NCBI RefSeq assembly: GCF_002864685.1
Contig: NZ_NMQZ01000042.1
Coordinates: 1 to 46,500 of the forward strand
Source: Alloalcanivorax mobilis
GTDB taxonomy: Bacteria; Pseudomonadota; Gammaproteobacteria; Pseudomonadales; Alcanivoracaceae
Length of the DNA: 46,500 nucleotides
Direction of reading: 5' to 3'
Shown here: positions 34,981 through 43,616 of the stretch, in pieces
Layout: each line of letters opens with the position of its first letter
How positions within the stretch are numbered: the stretch's first letter is position 1
The notes under the pieces: model-generated
Told to the model about the DNA's origin: nothing
Seen by the model: only the letters and a program-made list of their open reading frames with translations
Databases searched by the model: none
Position numbers and translations under genes: made by a program

Positions 34981-35448
34981 ATGACAAGAAAAACCATCGC
35001 CCTGGACGATCTGCTGGCCAAACAGGGCCAGGACATTGGCGTTTCCGGCTGGCACGAAGTGCCGCAGGAGCGCATCAACGAATTCGCCGATCTCACCGCC
35101 GACCCGCAGTGGATTCACATCGACGAAGCGCGCGCCGCCAAAGAAAGCCCGTTCGGCGGCACCATCGCCCACGGCTTTCTGACGCTGTCGTTGCTGTCGG
35201 CCATGGCCATCGACGTGTTGCCGACCATCGAAGGTCAGGCCATGGGCATCAACTACGGTTTCGACAAAGTGCGCTTTCTCAACCCGGTGCGCGCCGGCTC
35301 GAAAGTCCGTGGTCACTTCAAGCTGCTCAGCGCCGAACGCCGCAACGACAACCAGGTGCTGTTCCGTTACGGCATCACCGTGGAGATCGACGGCGTCGAT
35401 AAGCCGGCTATTGCTTGTGAGTGGCTGAGCCTGGCGATTCTGGGATAA
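34981..35448 (+). CDS. MaoC-family (R)-specific enoyl-CoA hydratase
   Basis: 155 aa hotdog-fold hydratase. Catalytic region FADLTADPQWIHID near 36-49 holds the conserved Asp and His of the hydratase-2 motif, followed by FGGTIAHGFLTLSLL near 58-72. NodN-like length and C-terminal half (GINYGFDKVRFLNPVRAGSKVRG). ATG 34981 has GGGAGAA upstream; longer readings overlap the preceding gene. Hydrates the enoyl-CoA made by the dehydrogenase pair to the 3-hydroxyacyl-CoA used by the SDR that follows. Confidence 0.93.
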   Translation: MTRKTIALDDLLAKQGQDIGVSGWHEVPQERINEFADLTADPQWIHIDEARAAKESPFGGTIAHGFLTLSLLSAMAIDVLPTIEGQAMGINYGFDKVRFLNPVRAGSKVRGHFKLLSAERRNDNQVLFRYGITVEIDGVDKPAIACEWLSLAILG

Positions 35449-35451
35449 CAG

Positions 35452-35517
35452 CGAGTTAAAAGTTAAAAGGGCGGCTACGTAGCCGCCTTCAACTTTTAAC
35501 TTGTCACTTTCAACTCT
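35452..35517. repeat. Heptad-arm inverted repeat, GTTGAAA family, canonical core
   Basis: Left arm GAGTTAAAAGTTAAAAG, core GGCGGCTACGTAGCCGCC (perfect 18-bp palindrome), right arm TTCAACTTTTAACTTGTCAC. It begins 4 bp after the MaoC stop and lies 14 bp before the next start, so the transcript of this operon must pass through it. Confidence 0.92.
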
Positions 35518-35531
35518 CCAAAGGAGAGATT

Positions 35532-36458
35532 ATGAGCATCAATTTCGATGGCCGCGTGGCGATCGTGACTGGCGCCGGCAACGGGCTGGGTAAATCCCAC
35601 GCCGTGGAGCTGGCCCGGTTGGGCGCCAAGGTGGTGGTCAACGACTTCGGCGGTGCCCGCGATGGCAGCGGCGGCTCCAGTGAGGCCGCGGAGAAGGTGG
35701 TGGCGGAGATCATCGCCGCCGGTGGCGAGGCAATCGCCGATGGCGCCGATGTGTCCAACCGCGAGCAGGTCAACGCTCTGGTCAAGACCACTGTGGACAA
35801 ATGGGGCCGCATCGACATCCTGGTCAACAACGCCGGTATCCTGCGCGACAAAAGCTTCGTTAAGATGAGCGACGACGACTGGGACAAGGTGGTCGCCGTT
35901 CATCTGACCGGTTCCGCCCTTTGCAGCCACGCGGTGTGGCCAGTAATGCGCGAGCAGGGCTATGGCCGCATCGTGATGACCACTTCCACCTCGGGCCTGT
36001 ACGGCAATTTCGGCCAGGCCAATTACGGCGCCGCGAAAATGGCGGTGGCCGGTTTGATGAATACCCTTCACATCGAAGGCGAAAAGTACGACATCCGGGT
36101 AAACTGTGTGGCGCCAACCGCCGCCACGCGCATGACCGAGGACCTGATGCCCAAGGAAGTGCTGGCCCTGCTGGAACCTGGTGAAATCACCCCGGCGGTG
36201 CTGTTTCTGGCCAGTGATCAGGCGCCCTCGCGGCGCATTATCCTGGCCGGCGCCGGTTGTTATGCCATGGTTCGACTGATGGAAAGCGAAGGCATCTATC
36301 TGGATCGTGATCAGCGCACTCCGGACGCCATCGCGGCTCAGTTCGAGCAGCTCGGCGACATGAGCAACGCCCGTGAAATGCTCACCGGCGGTGACCATGT
36401 CACCAAAATCCTGACCAAGGCCGCGCAGGCCAAAGGTATCAAGTTAGGGGGACGCTAG
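35532..36458 (+). CDS. SDR-family 3-hydroxyacyl-CoA dehydrogenase (MFE2-like)
   Basis: 308 aa, resembling the N-terminal dehydrogenase domain of peroxisomal MFE-2 (HSD17B4). TGAGNGLGKSHAVELARLG near 12-30 and VVNDFGGARDG near 36-46 are typical of this group; NNAGILRDKSF near 97-107, catalytic Ser in TTSTSGLYGNFGQ, and YGAAK near 165-169. The C-terminal 70 residues extend beyond a classical SDR. GGAGAG precedes the ATG. Follows MaoC hydratase, giving hydration then oxidation, and precedes the thiolase. Confidence 0.92.
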   Translation: MSINFDGRVAIVTGAGNGLGKSHAVELARLGAKVVVNDFGGARDGSGGSSEAAEKVVAEIIAAGGEAIADGADVSNREQVNALVKTTVDKWGRIDILVNNAGILRDKSFVKMSDDDWDKVVAVHLTGSALCSHAVWPVMREQGYGRIVMTTSTSGLYGNFGQANYGAAKMAVAGLMNTLHIEGEKYDIRVNCVAPTAATRMTEDLMPKEVLALLEPGEITPAVLFLASDQAPSRRIILAGAGCYAMVRLMESEGIYLDRDQRTPDAIAAQFEQLGDMSNAREMLTGGDHVTKILTKAAQAKGIKLGGR

Positions 36459-36600
36459 ACGCTGGACGCCAGACGCTGGACGCTTCAACCCTGCCCTGAG
36501 GTGAATGGCGTGTTTTTCTGTCCGACTGTCGCAGGAAACACACCTGACCTTCCCGGCTACAGATTTTGCGTCCGGCGTCCGGCGTCGAGCGTCAAGCGCT
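36451..36600. repeat. Heptad-arm inverted repeat, GACGCTG family
   Basis: Left units GACGCTA, GACGCTG, GACGCCA, GACGCTG, GACGCTT (36451-36485) overlap the SDR stop. Right arm GCGTCCGGCGTCCGGCGTCG (36569-36588). A short inner inverted repeat GTGTTTTTCTG/CAGGAAACAC lies between. Confidence 0.85.
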
Positions 36601-36637
36601 CTTCCCTAATAACCGACACCAACAAGCGAGACCCATC

Positions 36638-37840
36638 ATGAGAGAAGCCGTCATTGTTTCCACCGCCCGCACCCCGATCGGCAAAGCCTACCGGGGCGCG
36701 TTCAACGATACCCAGGGCCAGGCGCTGGGCGCCCACGCCATCAAGCACGCCGTGGAGCGCGCCAAGATTGATCCGACCAGCATCCAGGACGTGATCATGG
36801 GGGTTGCGCTGCAGCAGGGCAGCACCGGTGGCAACACCGCGCGTCAGTGCGCCCTGCGCGCCGGCCTGCCGACCACCATCGCCGGCATGACCATCGACCG
36901 CCAGTGCTCCTCCGGCCTGATGGCGATCGCCACCGCCGCCAAGGAAATCATTGTCGATAACATGGACGTGGCCGTGGCCGGTGGCCTGGAGTCGATCTCG
37001 CTGGTTCAGAACGACAAGGTCAACAAGTTCCGCGCCGCCGACCCGTGGCTGGTGGAGCACCGCCCGGACATCTATATGTCCATGCTGGAAACCGCCGAAG
37101 TGGTCGCCGACCGTTATAACGTGTCCCGCGAAGCCCAGGACGAATACGCCTACCAGTCCCAGATGCGCACCGCGAAAGCGCAACAGGAAGGCAAGTTCGA
37201 CGACGAAATCGTGCCCATGACCACGATCATGAAGGTCATGAACAAGGAAACCAAAGAGATCTCCGACCAGGAAATCACCCTCAGCAAGGACGAAGGCAAC
37301 CGCCCGCAGACCAAGCTGGAAGACCTGCAGAAGCTGCAACCGGTGTTCAAGGACGGCCAGAACATCAAAGAAGGCCGCTTTATCACCGCCGGCAATGCCT
37401 CCCAGCTTTCCGACGGCGCCAGCGCTTGCGTGCTGATGGAAGCCAAGGAAGCCGAGCGTCTCGGCCTGCAGCCCCTGGGCGCCTACCGTGGCATGGCCGT
37501 GGCCGGCTGCGATCCCGACGAAATGGGCATCGGCCCGGTGTTCGCGGTGCCGAAGCTGCTCAAGCGTTTTGGCCTGACCGTCAATGACATCGGCCTGTGG
37601 GAGCTCAACGAAGCGTTCGCCAGCCAGTGTCTGTACAGCCGCGACAAGCTCGGCATCGACCCGGAGAAATACAACGTCAACGGTGGCGCCATCTCCATCG
37701 GCCACCCGTACGGCATGTCCGGTGCGCGCATGACCGGCCACGCGCTGATCGAAGGCAAGCGCCGCGGCGTCAAATACGTGGTGGTGACCATGTGCGTGGG
37801 CGGTGGCATCGGCGCCGCCGGCCTGTTCGAAGTATTCTAA
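36638..37840 (+). CDS. Acetyl-CoA acyltransferase (thiolase)
   Basis: 400 aa 3-ketoacyl-CoA thiolase, cleaving the 3-ketoacyl-CoA to acetyl-CoA and a shortened acyl-CoA. Nucleophilic Cys in [10 protein letters not shown] near 85-95, NEAFASQ near 325-331, His in [18 protein letters not shown] near 345-362 and second Cys in [16 protein letters not shown] near 385-400. ATG 36638 is the first residue matching thiolase N-termini ([20 protein letters not shown]). Last gene of the operon; a hairpin and then a terminator follow. Confidence 0.95.
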   Translation: MREAVIVSTARTPIGKAYRGAFNDTQGQALGAHAIKHAVERAKIDPTSIQDVIMGVALQQGSTGGNTARQCALRAGLPTTIAGMTIDRQCSSGLMAIATAAKEIIVDNMDVAVAGGLESISLVQNDKVNKFRAADPWLVEHRPDIYMSMLETAEVVADRYNVSREAQDEYAYQSQMRTAKAQQEGKFDDEIVPMTTIMKVMNKETKEISDQEITLSKDEGNRPQTKLEDLQKLQPVFKDGQNIKEGRFITAGNASQLSDGASACVLMEAKEAERLGLQPLGAYRGMAVAGCDPDEMGIGPVFAVPKLLKRFGLTVNDIGLWELNEAFASQCLYSRDKLGIDPEKYNVNGGAISIGHPYGMSGARMTGHALIEGKRRGVKYVVVTMCVGGGIGAAGLFEVF

Positions 37841-37853
37841 AACCGGTTGTATC

Positions 37854-37876
37854 GCCGGGCGCGCTGCGCGCCCGGC
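37854..37876 (+). terminator. GC-rich hairpin after the thiolase
   Basis: Arms GCCGGGCGCG and CGCGCCCGGC with a CTG loop, 13 bp after the thiolase stop. No T-run follows, so it is a weak terminator or a 3'-end stabiliser. Confidence 0.5.
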
Positions 37877-37934
37877 ACCGGCTTGCCGCGTCAGCACTGG
37901 GCCGCGCCGCCCCAAACGGCACGACCGAACAAAA

Positions 37935-38009
37935 CGATGGTGGTCGCGTCATTCGACGCCCCTTCCCCGTATCCACCATCGATGAGGGCCGCTGACGCGG
38001 CCTTTTTTA
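37935..38009 (+). ncRNA. Possible small RNA or 3'-UTR-derived RNA
   Basis: A 9-bp inverted repeat CGATGGTGG (37935-37943)/CCACCATCG (37973-37981) with a C-rich 29-nt loop is followed at once by an intrinsic terminator. Two stacked hairpins ending in a U-run resemble bacterial sRNA 3' ends. No promoter is recognised, so it could instead be the end of the thiolase mRNA. Confidence 0.3.
37987..38008 (+). terminator. Rho-independent terminator
   Basis: GGCCGC and GCGGCC arms (loop TGAC) followed by TTTTTT, about 150 bp after the thiolase stop. Likely end of the dehydrogenase-MaoC-SDR-thiolase operon. Confidence 0.85.
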
Positions 38010-38029
38010 TTTGAAGCCGCGACACGCTG

Positions 38030-38113
38030 GCACGAGCGGTCCTTGACCGCGAATTGGCCGCCAGGCTGGCCTCGCCTTTCAGGCTCGGTTCGCGGTCGGG
38101 GACCGCTCCCACA
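38030..38113. repeat. REP pair (BIME-like)
   Basis: GAGCGGTCCTTGACCGCGAA on the left and GGTCGGGGACCGCTCCCACA on the right form the inverted pair seen at 7819-7903 and in the 1-452 array. Confidence 0.8.
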
Positions 38114-38148
38114 GCGGCGCTGTAGTGGCGGTGGGCGTTCTGAGGAGC

Positions 38149-38169
38149 GATACAGGATTCAGGATACAG
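38149..38169. repeat. GATACAG/GATTCAG heptad run
   Basis: Three exact heptads GATACAG, GATTCAG, GATACAG followed by CGCGG, as at 7703-7729. Confidence 0.7.
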
Positions 38170-38442
38170 CGCGGGGAGAGGCCGTAGCGGGGCCCGGGCC
38201 GTGCCCGCGTGGCGGGGCCGGGAAAATCAAAACCGTCGCTTCCTACAAACCCCCAACCCTCTTTACAGCGCCGCGTGGGAGCGATCCTTGATCGCGAAAT
38301 CTTTTGGCCGAATGGCACAGCGCTTTTGCCCCGCACCTTACCAGGCCGGGACAGGGAACAGCAGGCCTGCACCGAGGTTGATTTCTGGTGTAGGAGCGGC
38401 CCTTGACCGCGAATCAGTTCCGCCAGCCTACCGCCTCACCTT

Positions 38443-39162
38443 TCAGACCTGCCGGTCGCTGCCGCGCTGCTCGCAGATCTCTTTGATGCCGGCGGCCATG
38501 AACGCGGCCATGCGTTGTTTGACGGCGGCGAAGTCGTCCGAGCGGCACAGGCCGCCGGAGAGCTTGTCGATGCGGCCGGTGCGGGCCAGCGTCAGCACCA
38601 GGGCGCCGGTGACAAAATGGTAGCCCCAGAAAATGTCTTCTTCATTGGCGTCGGGGAGCGCTTTTTTTAAAAGACCGATCAGACGCAGTACCACCGGATC
38701 GAAGTGCTGGTCCATCATTTCCGCGCCCCATTCCGGGGTGTTCGCCACCTGGGCGGCGAAGGCGGCGTAGTTGCGCCAGCCCTCGCCACCCTGGATGTAA
38801 AGATCCAGATCGGTATCCAGGTAGGTGTGCAGCGCGCCTTCCACGCTCGGCTCGCCGCCGCAGGCGCGCTCATAATCGTCCAGGGCCTGCATGCGACGGC
38901 CGCTGGTTTCCACCGCGCGGCGGGCGAACACCGCGTCGAACAGCTGTTTTTTGTCGTCGAAGTAGTAATTGATCAGCGTGTGGTGCACACCAATGCGCTT
39001 GGCCACATCTTTCAAGGTGACGCCATAGAGCCCGTGCTTGGAGAACAGGTACTCCGCGGTATCCAGAATTTTTTCGGTGGTCTCCGCGCGACGTTCCGCC
39101 TGGGTGGGTTTTTTACGCGTGGATTTCGCCGCTTGTGCCGCCGGCGATGACTCGGGTTTCAT
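38443..39162 (-). CDS. TetR-family transcriptional regulator
   Basis: 239 aa from ATG 39162, which overlaps the ligase stop as ATGA, so the pair is translationally coupled. The N-terminal 30 residues are basic and low-complexity (AAKSTRKKPTQAERRAETTEK). Helix-turn-helix near 52-72 (YGVTLKDVAKRIGVHHTLINYY) then FDDKKQLFDAVF. The C-terminal domain has no assignable ligand. Placing a regulator downstream of its probable target in one operon is a simple feedback arrangement; the binding site is not identified. Confidence 0.9.
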   Translation of the reverse strand: MKPESSPAAQAAKSTRKKPTQAERRAETTEKILDTAEYLFSKHGLYGVTLKDVAKRIGVHHTLINYYFDDKKQLFDAVFARRAVETSGRRMQALDDYERACGGEPSVEGALHTYLDTDLDLYIQGGEGWRNYAAFAAQVANTPEWGAEMMDQHFDPVVLRLIGLLKKALPDANEEDIFWGYHFVTGALVLTLARTGRIDKLSGGLCRSDDFAAVKQRMAAFMAAGIKEICEQRGSDRQV

Positions 39163-40751
39163 GGGTGGCTGTGCTCCAGTCTCAAACGCATCTTGTCGAT
39201 CTTTCCAGTCGCCGCCAACGGCATGGTCGCCAGACGAATCACCTGGTCCGGCATCCACCAGGGTGCCACGCGCCCCCGCAGTGACGCCAGCAGTGCGTCA
39301 TCACTGATGCTCTGTCGCGCGAGCAGTTCCACCAGCAGCACCGGGCGCTCGCCCCACTGCGGGTCCGGCCGCCCGATGACCGCCGCCTGCGCCACCTGAG
39401 GCAGGGCGCCGACGATGGCTTCGATCTCGGCGGGGTTGATCCACTCGCCACCGGACTTGATCAAATCCTTGGCGCGGCCGGTGATGGTCAGGTTGCCGCG
39501 TTCGTCCAGGCGCGCCAGGTCGCCGGTTTCAAACCAGCCGGCGGCGTCGGTGGCGGGCGTTGCGTGGCCGAAATAGCGTTCCACCACGGCCGCGCCGCGC
39601 ACCCGCAGGTGCCCTTCCACACCGCGTTGTTCGGGCAAGGCGTGGCCCTCGGCATCGGTGAGCAGCAAGTCCACGCCCACCGAGGGACGGCCGGACACCG
39701 CCGCGGTGCGATTCTCATCGTTGGCGGACATCATGGTACCCAGTGGCGACAGTTCGGTCATGCCCCAACTGGTCTGCACAATCACGCCCAGGCGTTTCTC
39801 AAGACGCGCCATCAGCGCCGCCGACAGCGGCGCGCCCCCCACCATGATGCGGCGCAGCGACGGCAGCTCGCCACCGTGTGTCTCCAGATGCTCAACCAGC
39901 CCCAGCCACACCGTCGGCACGCCGGCCGCCACCGTTACGCCTTGCCCGGCGATCAACGCCGCCAGGCTGGCGCCGTCGAGCTGCCGGCCGGGCAACACCA
40001 GGCGCGCGCCCACCGCCGGCGCCGCGAACGGCAAACCCCAGGCGTTGGCATGGAACATGGGCACCGCCGCCAATATTGTATCGGCGGCGCCCAGGCCGAT
40101 GGCGTCGGCCTGCAGCATCTGCAAGGTTTGCAGATAACTGGCACGGTGGGTGTAGGTGACGCCCTTGGGATCGCCGGTGGTGCCGGAGGTAAAACACAAC
40201 CCGCAGGCGGCGGTTTCCTCGAAGCCGCCCCACGGCAACGGCTCGCGGGTGTCGGCGAGCAGCGCTTCCAGCGCCGCCACCGTCACCGCCCCACCCGGCT
40301 CCGGCCAGGCATCGGCCTGACCATCGATGATCAGCACCCGCCTGAGCGACGGTGTCCGGGCGGCGAGCTCGGCGGCCAACGGTGCCAGATCAGCGCTGAC
40401 GATCAGCACACTGGCGGCGGAGCGCGCCAGCATGGCGGCGCTGCGCTCGGCGGTAAGACGCGGATTGAGGGTATGGCAGGCCGCGCCCATGCCCATGATC
40501 GCGTACCACGCCTCCAGGTGTGCCTGGCTGTTCCACGCCAGGGTCGCGACCCGTTCGCCCGGGCGCACGCCCAGCCCGGCCAGCACGGTGGAGAGGCGCG
40601 TGGCGCGCTCGCGCAGGGCGGCGTAGCCGATCCGTTCAATGGCCCCACCGGAACCGGCGGTGACGACCTCCGCGCGCGGGTGCCATTTGGCGGCGTGATC
40701 GAGAAATTTATCCAGGGTCAGCGAGAAGGACTGCATAGCGCCGTCGGTCAT
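39159..40751 (-). CDS. AMP-dependent acyl-CoA ligase
   Basis: 530 aa ANL-superfamily ligase. Phosphate loop [17 protein letters not shown] near 183-199, [11 protein letters not shown] near 325-335, [21 protein letters not shown] near 400-420, and [11 protein letters not shown] near 515-525 with the acylation lysine. Like fatty-acyl-CoA synthetases of the FadD3/DitJ type in size. GGAGA precedes the start. It lies between the thiolase operon and a second HAAT importer on the opposite strand from the former, and forms a two-gene unit with the TetR regulator. Different enough from the ligase at 5589-7265 to suggest another substrate. Confidence 0.9.
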   Translation of the reverse strand: MTDGAMQSFSLTLDKFLDHAAKWHPRAEVVTAGSGGAIERIGYAALRERATRLSTVLAGLGVRPGERVATLAWNSQAHLEAWYAIMGMGAACHTLNPRLTAERSAAMLARSAASVLIVSADLAPLAAELAARTPSLRRVLIIDGQADAWPEPGGAVTVAALEALLADTREPLPWGGFEETAACGLCFTSGTTGDPKGVTYTHRASYLQTLQMLQADAIGLGAADTILAAVPMFHANAWGLPFAAPAVGARLVLPGRQLDGASLAALIAGQGVTVAAGVPTVWLGLVEHLETHGGELPSLRRIMVGGAPLSAALMARLEKRLGVIVQTSWGMTELSPLGTMMSANDENRTAAVSGRPSVGVDLLLTDAEGHALPEQRGVEGHLRVRGAAVVERYFGHATPATDAAGWFETGDLARLDERGNLTITGRAKDLIKSGGEWINPAEIEAIVGALPQVAQAAVIGRPDPQWGERPVLLVELLARQSISDDALLASLRGRVAPWWMPDQVIRLATMPLAATGKIDKMRLRLEHSHP

Positions 40752-40861
40752 GGTGTCTCCGAAGTCAGTGGCGATAAGAGGGCGGAAACGATGCCCGCGT
40801 CGCAGCGGCAGCGGCGGGTTCCCGCCAGGCGCCGGGCCGTTCCATCAAAGAAAAAAAGGCG

Positions 40862-40885
40862 AAAAAAAAGCCCGCCAGCGCGGGC
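40862..40885 (-). terminator. Rho-independent terminator of the second liv operon
   Basis: On the minus strand GCCCGC and GCGGGC arms with a 4-nt loop are followed by eight T, 25 bp after the livF stop. Confidence 0.9.
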
Positions 40886-40909
40886 CAGCACAGTGCCGGT
40901 AAAATTCGT

Positions 40910-41605
40910 TCAGACTTCCAGCCATTCCTTGCGCACGTCATCGTTGGCGCGCAATTGTTCCGGGGTGCCTTCAAAAACAATCTGGCCGTGCCCCATCACC
41001 GACACCCGATGGGAAATGTCCAGGGCGATGGAGAGCTTCTGCTCCACCAGCAGAATCGCCACGCCGGCGTCGGCGATCTGAGCGATCAGCTCGCCGATCT
41101 GCTTCACGATCAACGGCGCCAGGCCTTCGGTGGGCTCGTCGATCATGATCAGTCGCGGATCGCCCATCAGCGTGCGGCACATGGTCAGCATCTGCTTTTC
41201 GCCGCCGGAGAGCACCCCGGCCGGCGCATCCGCGCGGCGCGCCAGGTTGGAGAACATGTCCAGCATCTGTTGCACGGTCCATTTGCCGGGCTTGCGCGTA
41301 TTCTTGATGCCCAGTTCCAGATTCTGGCGCACCGTCAGGGTCGGGAACACGTCGCGGTCCTCGGGCACATAGCCGAGCCCGAGGCGCGCGATGCGGTGGT
41401 TGGGAAAACCGGCGATTTCCTGGCCACGAAAACGCACCGAGCCGATCGGCGGCACTTCCCCCATGATCGCCTTGACGGTGGTGGAGCGGCCGACGCCGTT
41501 GCGGCCCAGCAGTGCCACCACTTCGCCTTCCTGGATGGACAGATTGACACCATTGAGGATGTGGCTTTTGCCGTAATAGGCGTGCAGATCCTTTACTTCC
41601 AGCAT
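40910..41605 (-). CDS. livF: HAAT ABC transporter ATP-binding protein LivF, system 2 (Walker A Arg)
   Basis: 231 aa ATPase subunit. Walker A reads GRNGVGRST at residues 34-42: the invariant Lys that binds the ATP phosphates is Arg40 (codon CGC). Signature LSGGE at 132-136 is near-canonical, Walker B LIMIDEP with Glu157, and the H-loop is Gln189. Together with the altered LivG signature this makes one of the two ATP sites degenerate. Start overlaps the livG stop by one base (TAATG). Last gene of the operon, followed by a terminator. Confidence 0.94.
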   Translation of the reverse strand: MLEVKDLHAYYGKSHILNGVNLSIQEGEVVALLGRNGVGRSTTVKAIMGEVPPIGSVRFRGQEIAGFPNHRIARLGLGYVPEDRDVFPTLTVRQNLELGIKNTRKPGKWTVQQMLDMFSNLARRADAPAGVLSGGEKQMLTMCRTLMGDPRLIMIDEPTEGLAPLIVKQIGELIAQIADAGVAILLVEQKLSIALDISHRVSVMGHGQIVFEGTPEQLRANDDVRKEWLEV

Positions 41606-42354
41606 TACGCCGCCTCCTCGCCCAGATAAGCCTCTTTAACTCGCGCGTCGTTGCGGATCTGCTCCGGTGTGCCGGTGGCGACCACTTCGCCGTACACCAG
41701 CACGGAAATGCGATCGGCGAGCTCGAACACCACCCCCATGTCGTGCTCGACGATCATCAGCGTGCGCTCACTGGCGACCTGGCGGATCAGCGCGATGGCC
41801 TGGCTGGTCTCGCTGTTGCTCATGCCCGCGGTGGGTTCGTCGAGCAACACCACGTCCACCTCGCAGGCGATGGTCATGCCGATCTCCAGGGCGCGCTGGC
41901 TGGCGTAGGGCAAGGCCCCCGCCGGAGCGTCGCGCAGCGCCTGCAGGCCGATCATTTCAAGCACCTGTTCGGCACGCTGGTTCACCCGTTTTATGCCGTC
42001 GGCGGCGCGCCAGAATACGTAGCCGGCGTGCGCGCTCTTGAAGCAGGCGCAGCGCAGGTTTTCGAACACCGACAAATTGACGAACACATTGCTGACCTGG
42101 AACGAACGGGACAGCCCGCGTTGCTGAATTTTGTCCGGGCCGAGGCCGTCGATGCGCTCGCCATTAAGATGAATCTCGCCGCTGCTCGGCGCGAACGCGC
42201 CCGAGAGCAGGTTAAAGAAAGTGGATTTACCGGCCCCGTTGGGGCCGATCACGGCGTGGATCTCGCCTTTCTCCACTTCCAGATCGACACCCCGAATCAC
42301 CTCGGCGGGCCCGAAATTCTTTTTCAATCGACGAATGGAAAGAGTGGACGTCAT
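41605..42354 (-). CDS. livG: HAAT ABC transporter ATP-binding protein LivG, system 2
   Basis: 249 aa from ATG 42354, which overlaps the livM stop as ATGA; a reading to 42432 enters livM. Walker A GPNGAGKST with Lys43, Walker B VVLLDEP with Glu173, H-loop VEHDMG. The signature is LPYAS at 148-152, with Pro and Ala in place of Ser and Gly of the LSYGQ found in most LivG. FKSAHAGYVFWRAADG near 106-120 is the LivG-specific insert. Confidence 0.94.
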   Translation of the reverse strand: MTSTLSIRRLKKNFGPAEVIRGVDLEVEKGEIHAVIGPNGAGKSTFFNLLSGAFAPSSGEIHLNGERIDGLGPDKIQQRGLSRSFQVSNVFVNLSVFENLRCACFKSAHAGYVFWRAADGIKRVNQRAEQVLEMIGLQALRDAPAGALPYASQRALEIGMTIACEVDVVLLDEPTAGMSNSETSQAIALIRQVASERTLMIVEHDMGVVFELADRISVLVYGEVVATGTPEQIRNDARVKEAYLGEEAA

Positions 42355-43616
42355 TCGCTGGCCTCCCGATAGTGTGCGCTGAAACGATGCAGGCCATAGC
42401 CGGTGGCGAGCAGAATCACCACGGCGGCCCAACCCCAGGGGGCGCTCGGATCAACATCGATGCCCAGAATGTGCGCGAACTGATCCCGGCCATGACGCAC
42501 CTGGTAGACCAGCTCGACCAGAGCGATCAGCCCGATTGACATCAATGCCACCGCGCCGGCGCCGCCCAACCAGCCCGGCAACCGGCGGCGCAGATCGCCG
42601 TCATGCCAGGCCTGGCGCACCTGCTCGACGCCGCCACCCAGCCCGCGGGGCGCGAACATCACCACGGCCAGGAACACCAGGCCCACGTACAGCACCGACG
42701 CTTCGGTGAAGTCGATCAGCAGGGAATTCATCAGGGTCACCAGGATGGCGCCGATAATCGGGCCGTAGAACACCCCCAGCCCACCCACGGCGGCCATCAA
42801 CAAGGCCAGCCCCGAGGGCACCAGGCCAAGGGATTCCGGCGTCACGATTTCGTAGTTGACCGCCGCCATGCCACCGGCCAGACCACCGAAGGCGCCGGAC
42901 GCAATCAGCACCATGAAGCGCACGTTGCGTGGCTGGTAGCCGATGAATTGCAGGCGCTCGGCGTTGTCGCGCACGGCATTGGAGAGCCGCCCCAGCGGCG
43001 TGCGTGTGAACGCCCACATGGCAAACACCGCCACCAACACCCAAAACACCATGAACCAGTACACGTCGGCGGGTTGCGCCAGCTCCGGGCCGAATACCTG
43101 GGGGCCCACCATGCGGTCGCTGAACACGCCCGACTCACCACCGAACACCGACGGAAACATTTGCGCGCTGGCGGCCACCAGCTCGCCCAGCCCCAGGGTA
43201 ATCATGGCGAAGGCGGTGCCGGCACGGCGGCAGAACGGCCAGCCGATCACCAGCGCGGCGAGGCCGCCGGCGGCCATCCCCACCAGCGGCAACGCCAGCA
43301 CCGGAACGTGCGCCCACAGGCCTTCACCCGCGTAGGAGGCATCGCCAATGGCGTTCATGGCGTGGATGGCGGCGTAGCTACCCAGCCCGAAAAACACCGC
43401 ATGGCCGAACGAGAGCATGCCGCCCTGCCCCAACAGCATGTTGTAGGACAGCGCGAACACGATATTGATGGCAATCACGTTAACGATGGTGAACACGGTG
43501 CCGCTGCTGGTCAGCAGCGGCAGCACCAGCAACGCGGCCAGACTGATCAGCCACGGGGCGAATGCTCGCCAGCCCGGGCGGGCACGGCGGCGCGGCAAAG
43601 CCTGTGCGTCACTCAT
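42351..43616 (-). CDS. livM: HAAT ABC transporter permease LivM, system 2
   Basis: 421 aa inner-membrane permease from ATG 43616 (GGGAGAG 7 nt upstream); a TTG at 43622 is in frame but lacks a better site. ALSYNMLLGQGGMLSFGHAVFFGLGSY near 55-82 is the LivM landmark; the EAA-type loop is NAVRDNAERLQFIGYQPRNVRF near 210-231. It is about 75 residues longer than LivM of system 1, mostly from a C-terminal soluble segment and a final membrane helix (WGWAAVVILLATGYGLH). Overlaps livH by 8 bp. Confidence 0.94.
   Translation of the reverse strand: MSDAQALPRRRARPGWRAFAPWLISLAALLVLPLLTSSGTVFTIVNVIAINIVFALSYNMLLGQGGMLSFGHAVFFGLGSYAAIHAMNAIGDASYAGEGLWAHVPVLALPLVGMAAGGLAALVIGWPFCRRAGTAFAMITLGLGELVAASAQMFPSVFGGESGVFSDRMVGPQVFGPELAQPADVYWFMVFWVLVAVFAMWAFTRTPLGRLSNAVRDNAERLQFIGYQPRNVRFMVLIASGAFGGLAGGMAAVNYEIVTPESLGLVPSGLALLMAAVGGLGVFYGPIIGAILVTLMNSLLIDFTEASVLYVGLVFLAVVMFAPRGLGGGVEQVRQAWHDGDLRRRLPGWLGGAGAVALMSIGLIALVELVYQVRHGRDQFAHILGIDVDPSAPWGWAAVVILLATGYGLHRFSAHYREASE

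Larger units (their letters stand above)
37841..38442. other. Non-coding stretch with hairpins, REP sequences and a GATACAG repeat
   Basis: About 600 bp with no convincing gene. It contains a 10-bp-stem hairpin (37854-37876), a 9-bp inverted repeat, the terminator at 37987-38008, a full REP pair (38030-38113), a heptad run at 38149-38169, and single REP arms near 38274-38298 and 38391-38414. Confidence 0.7.
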
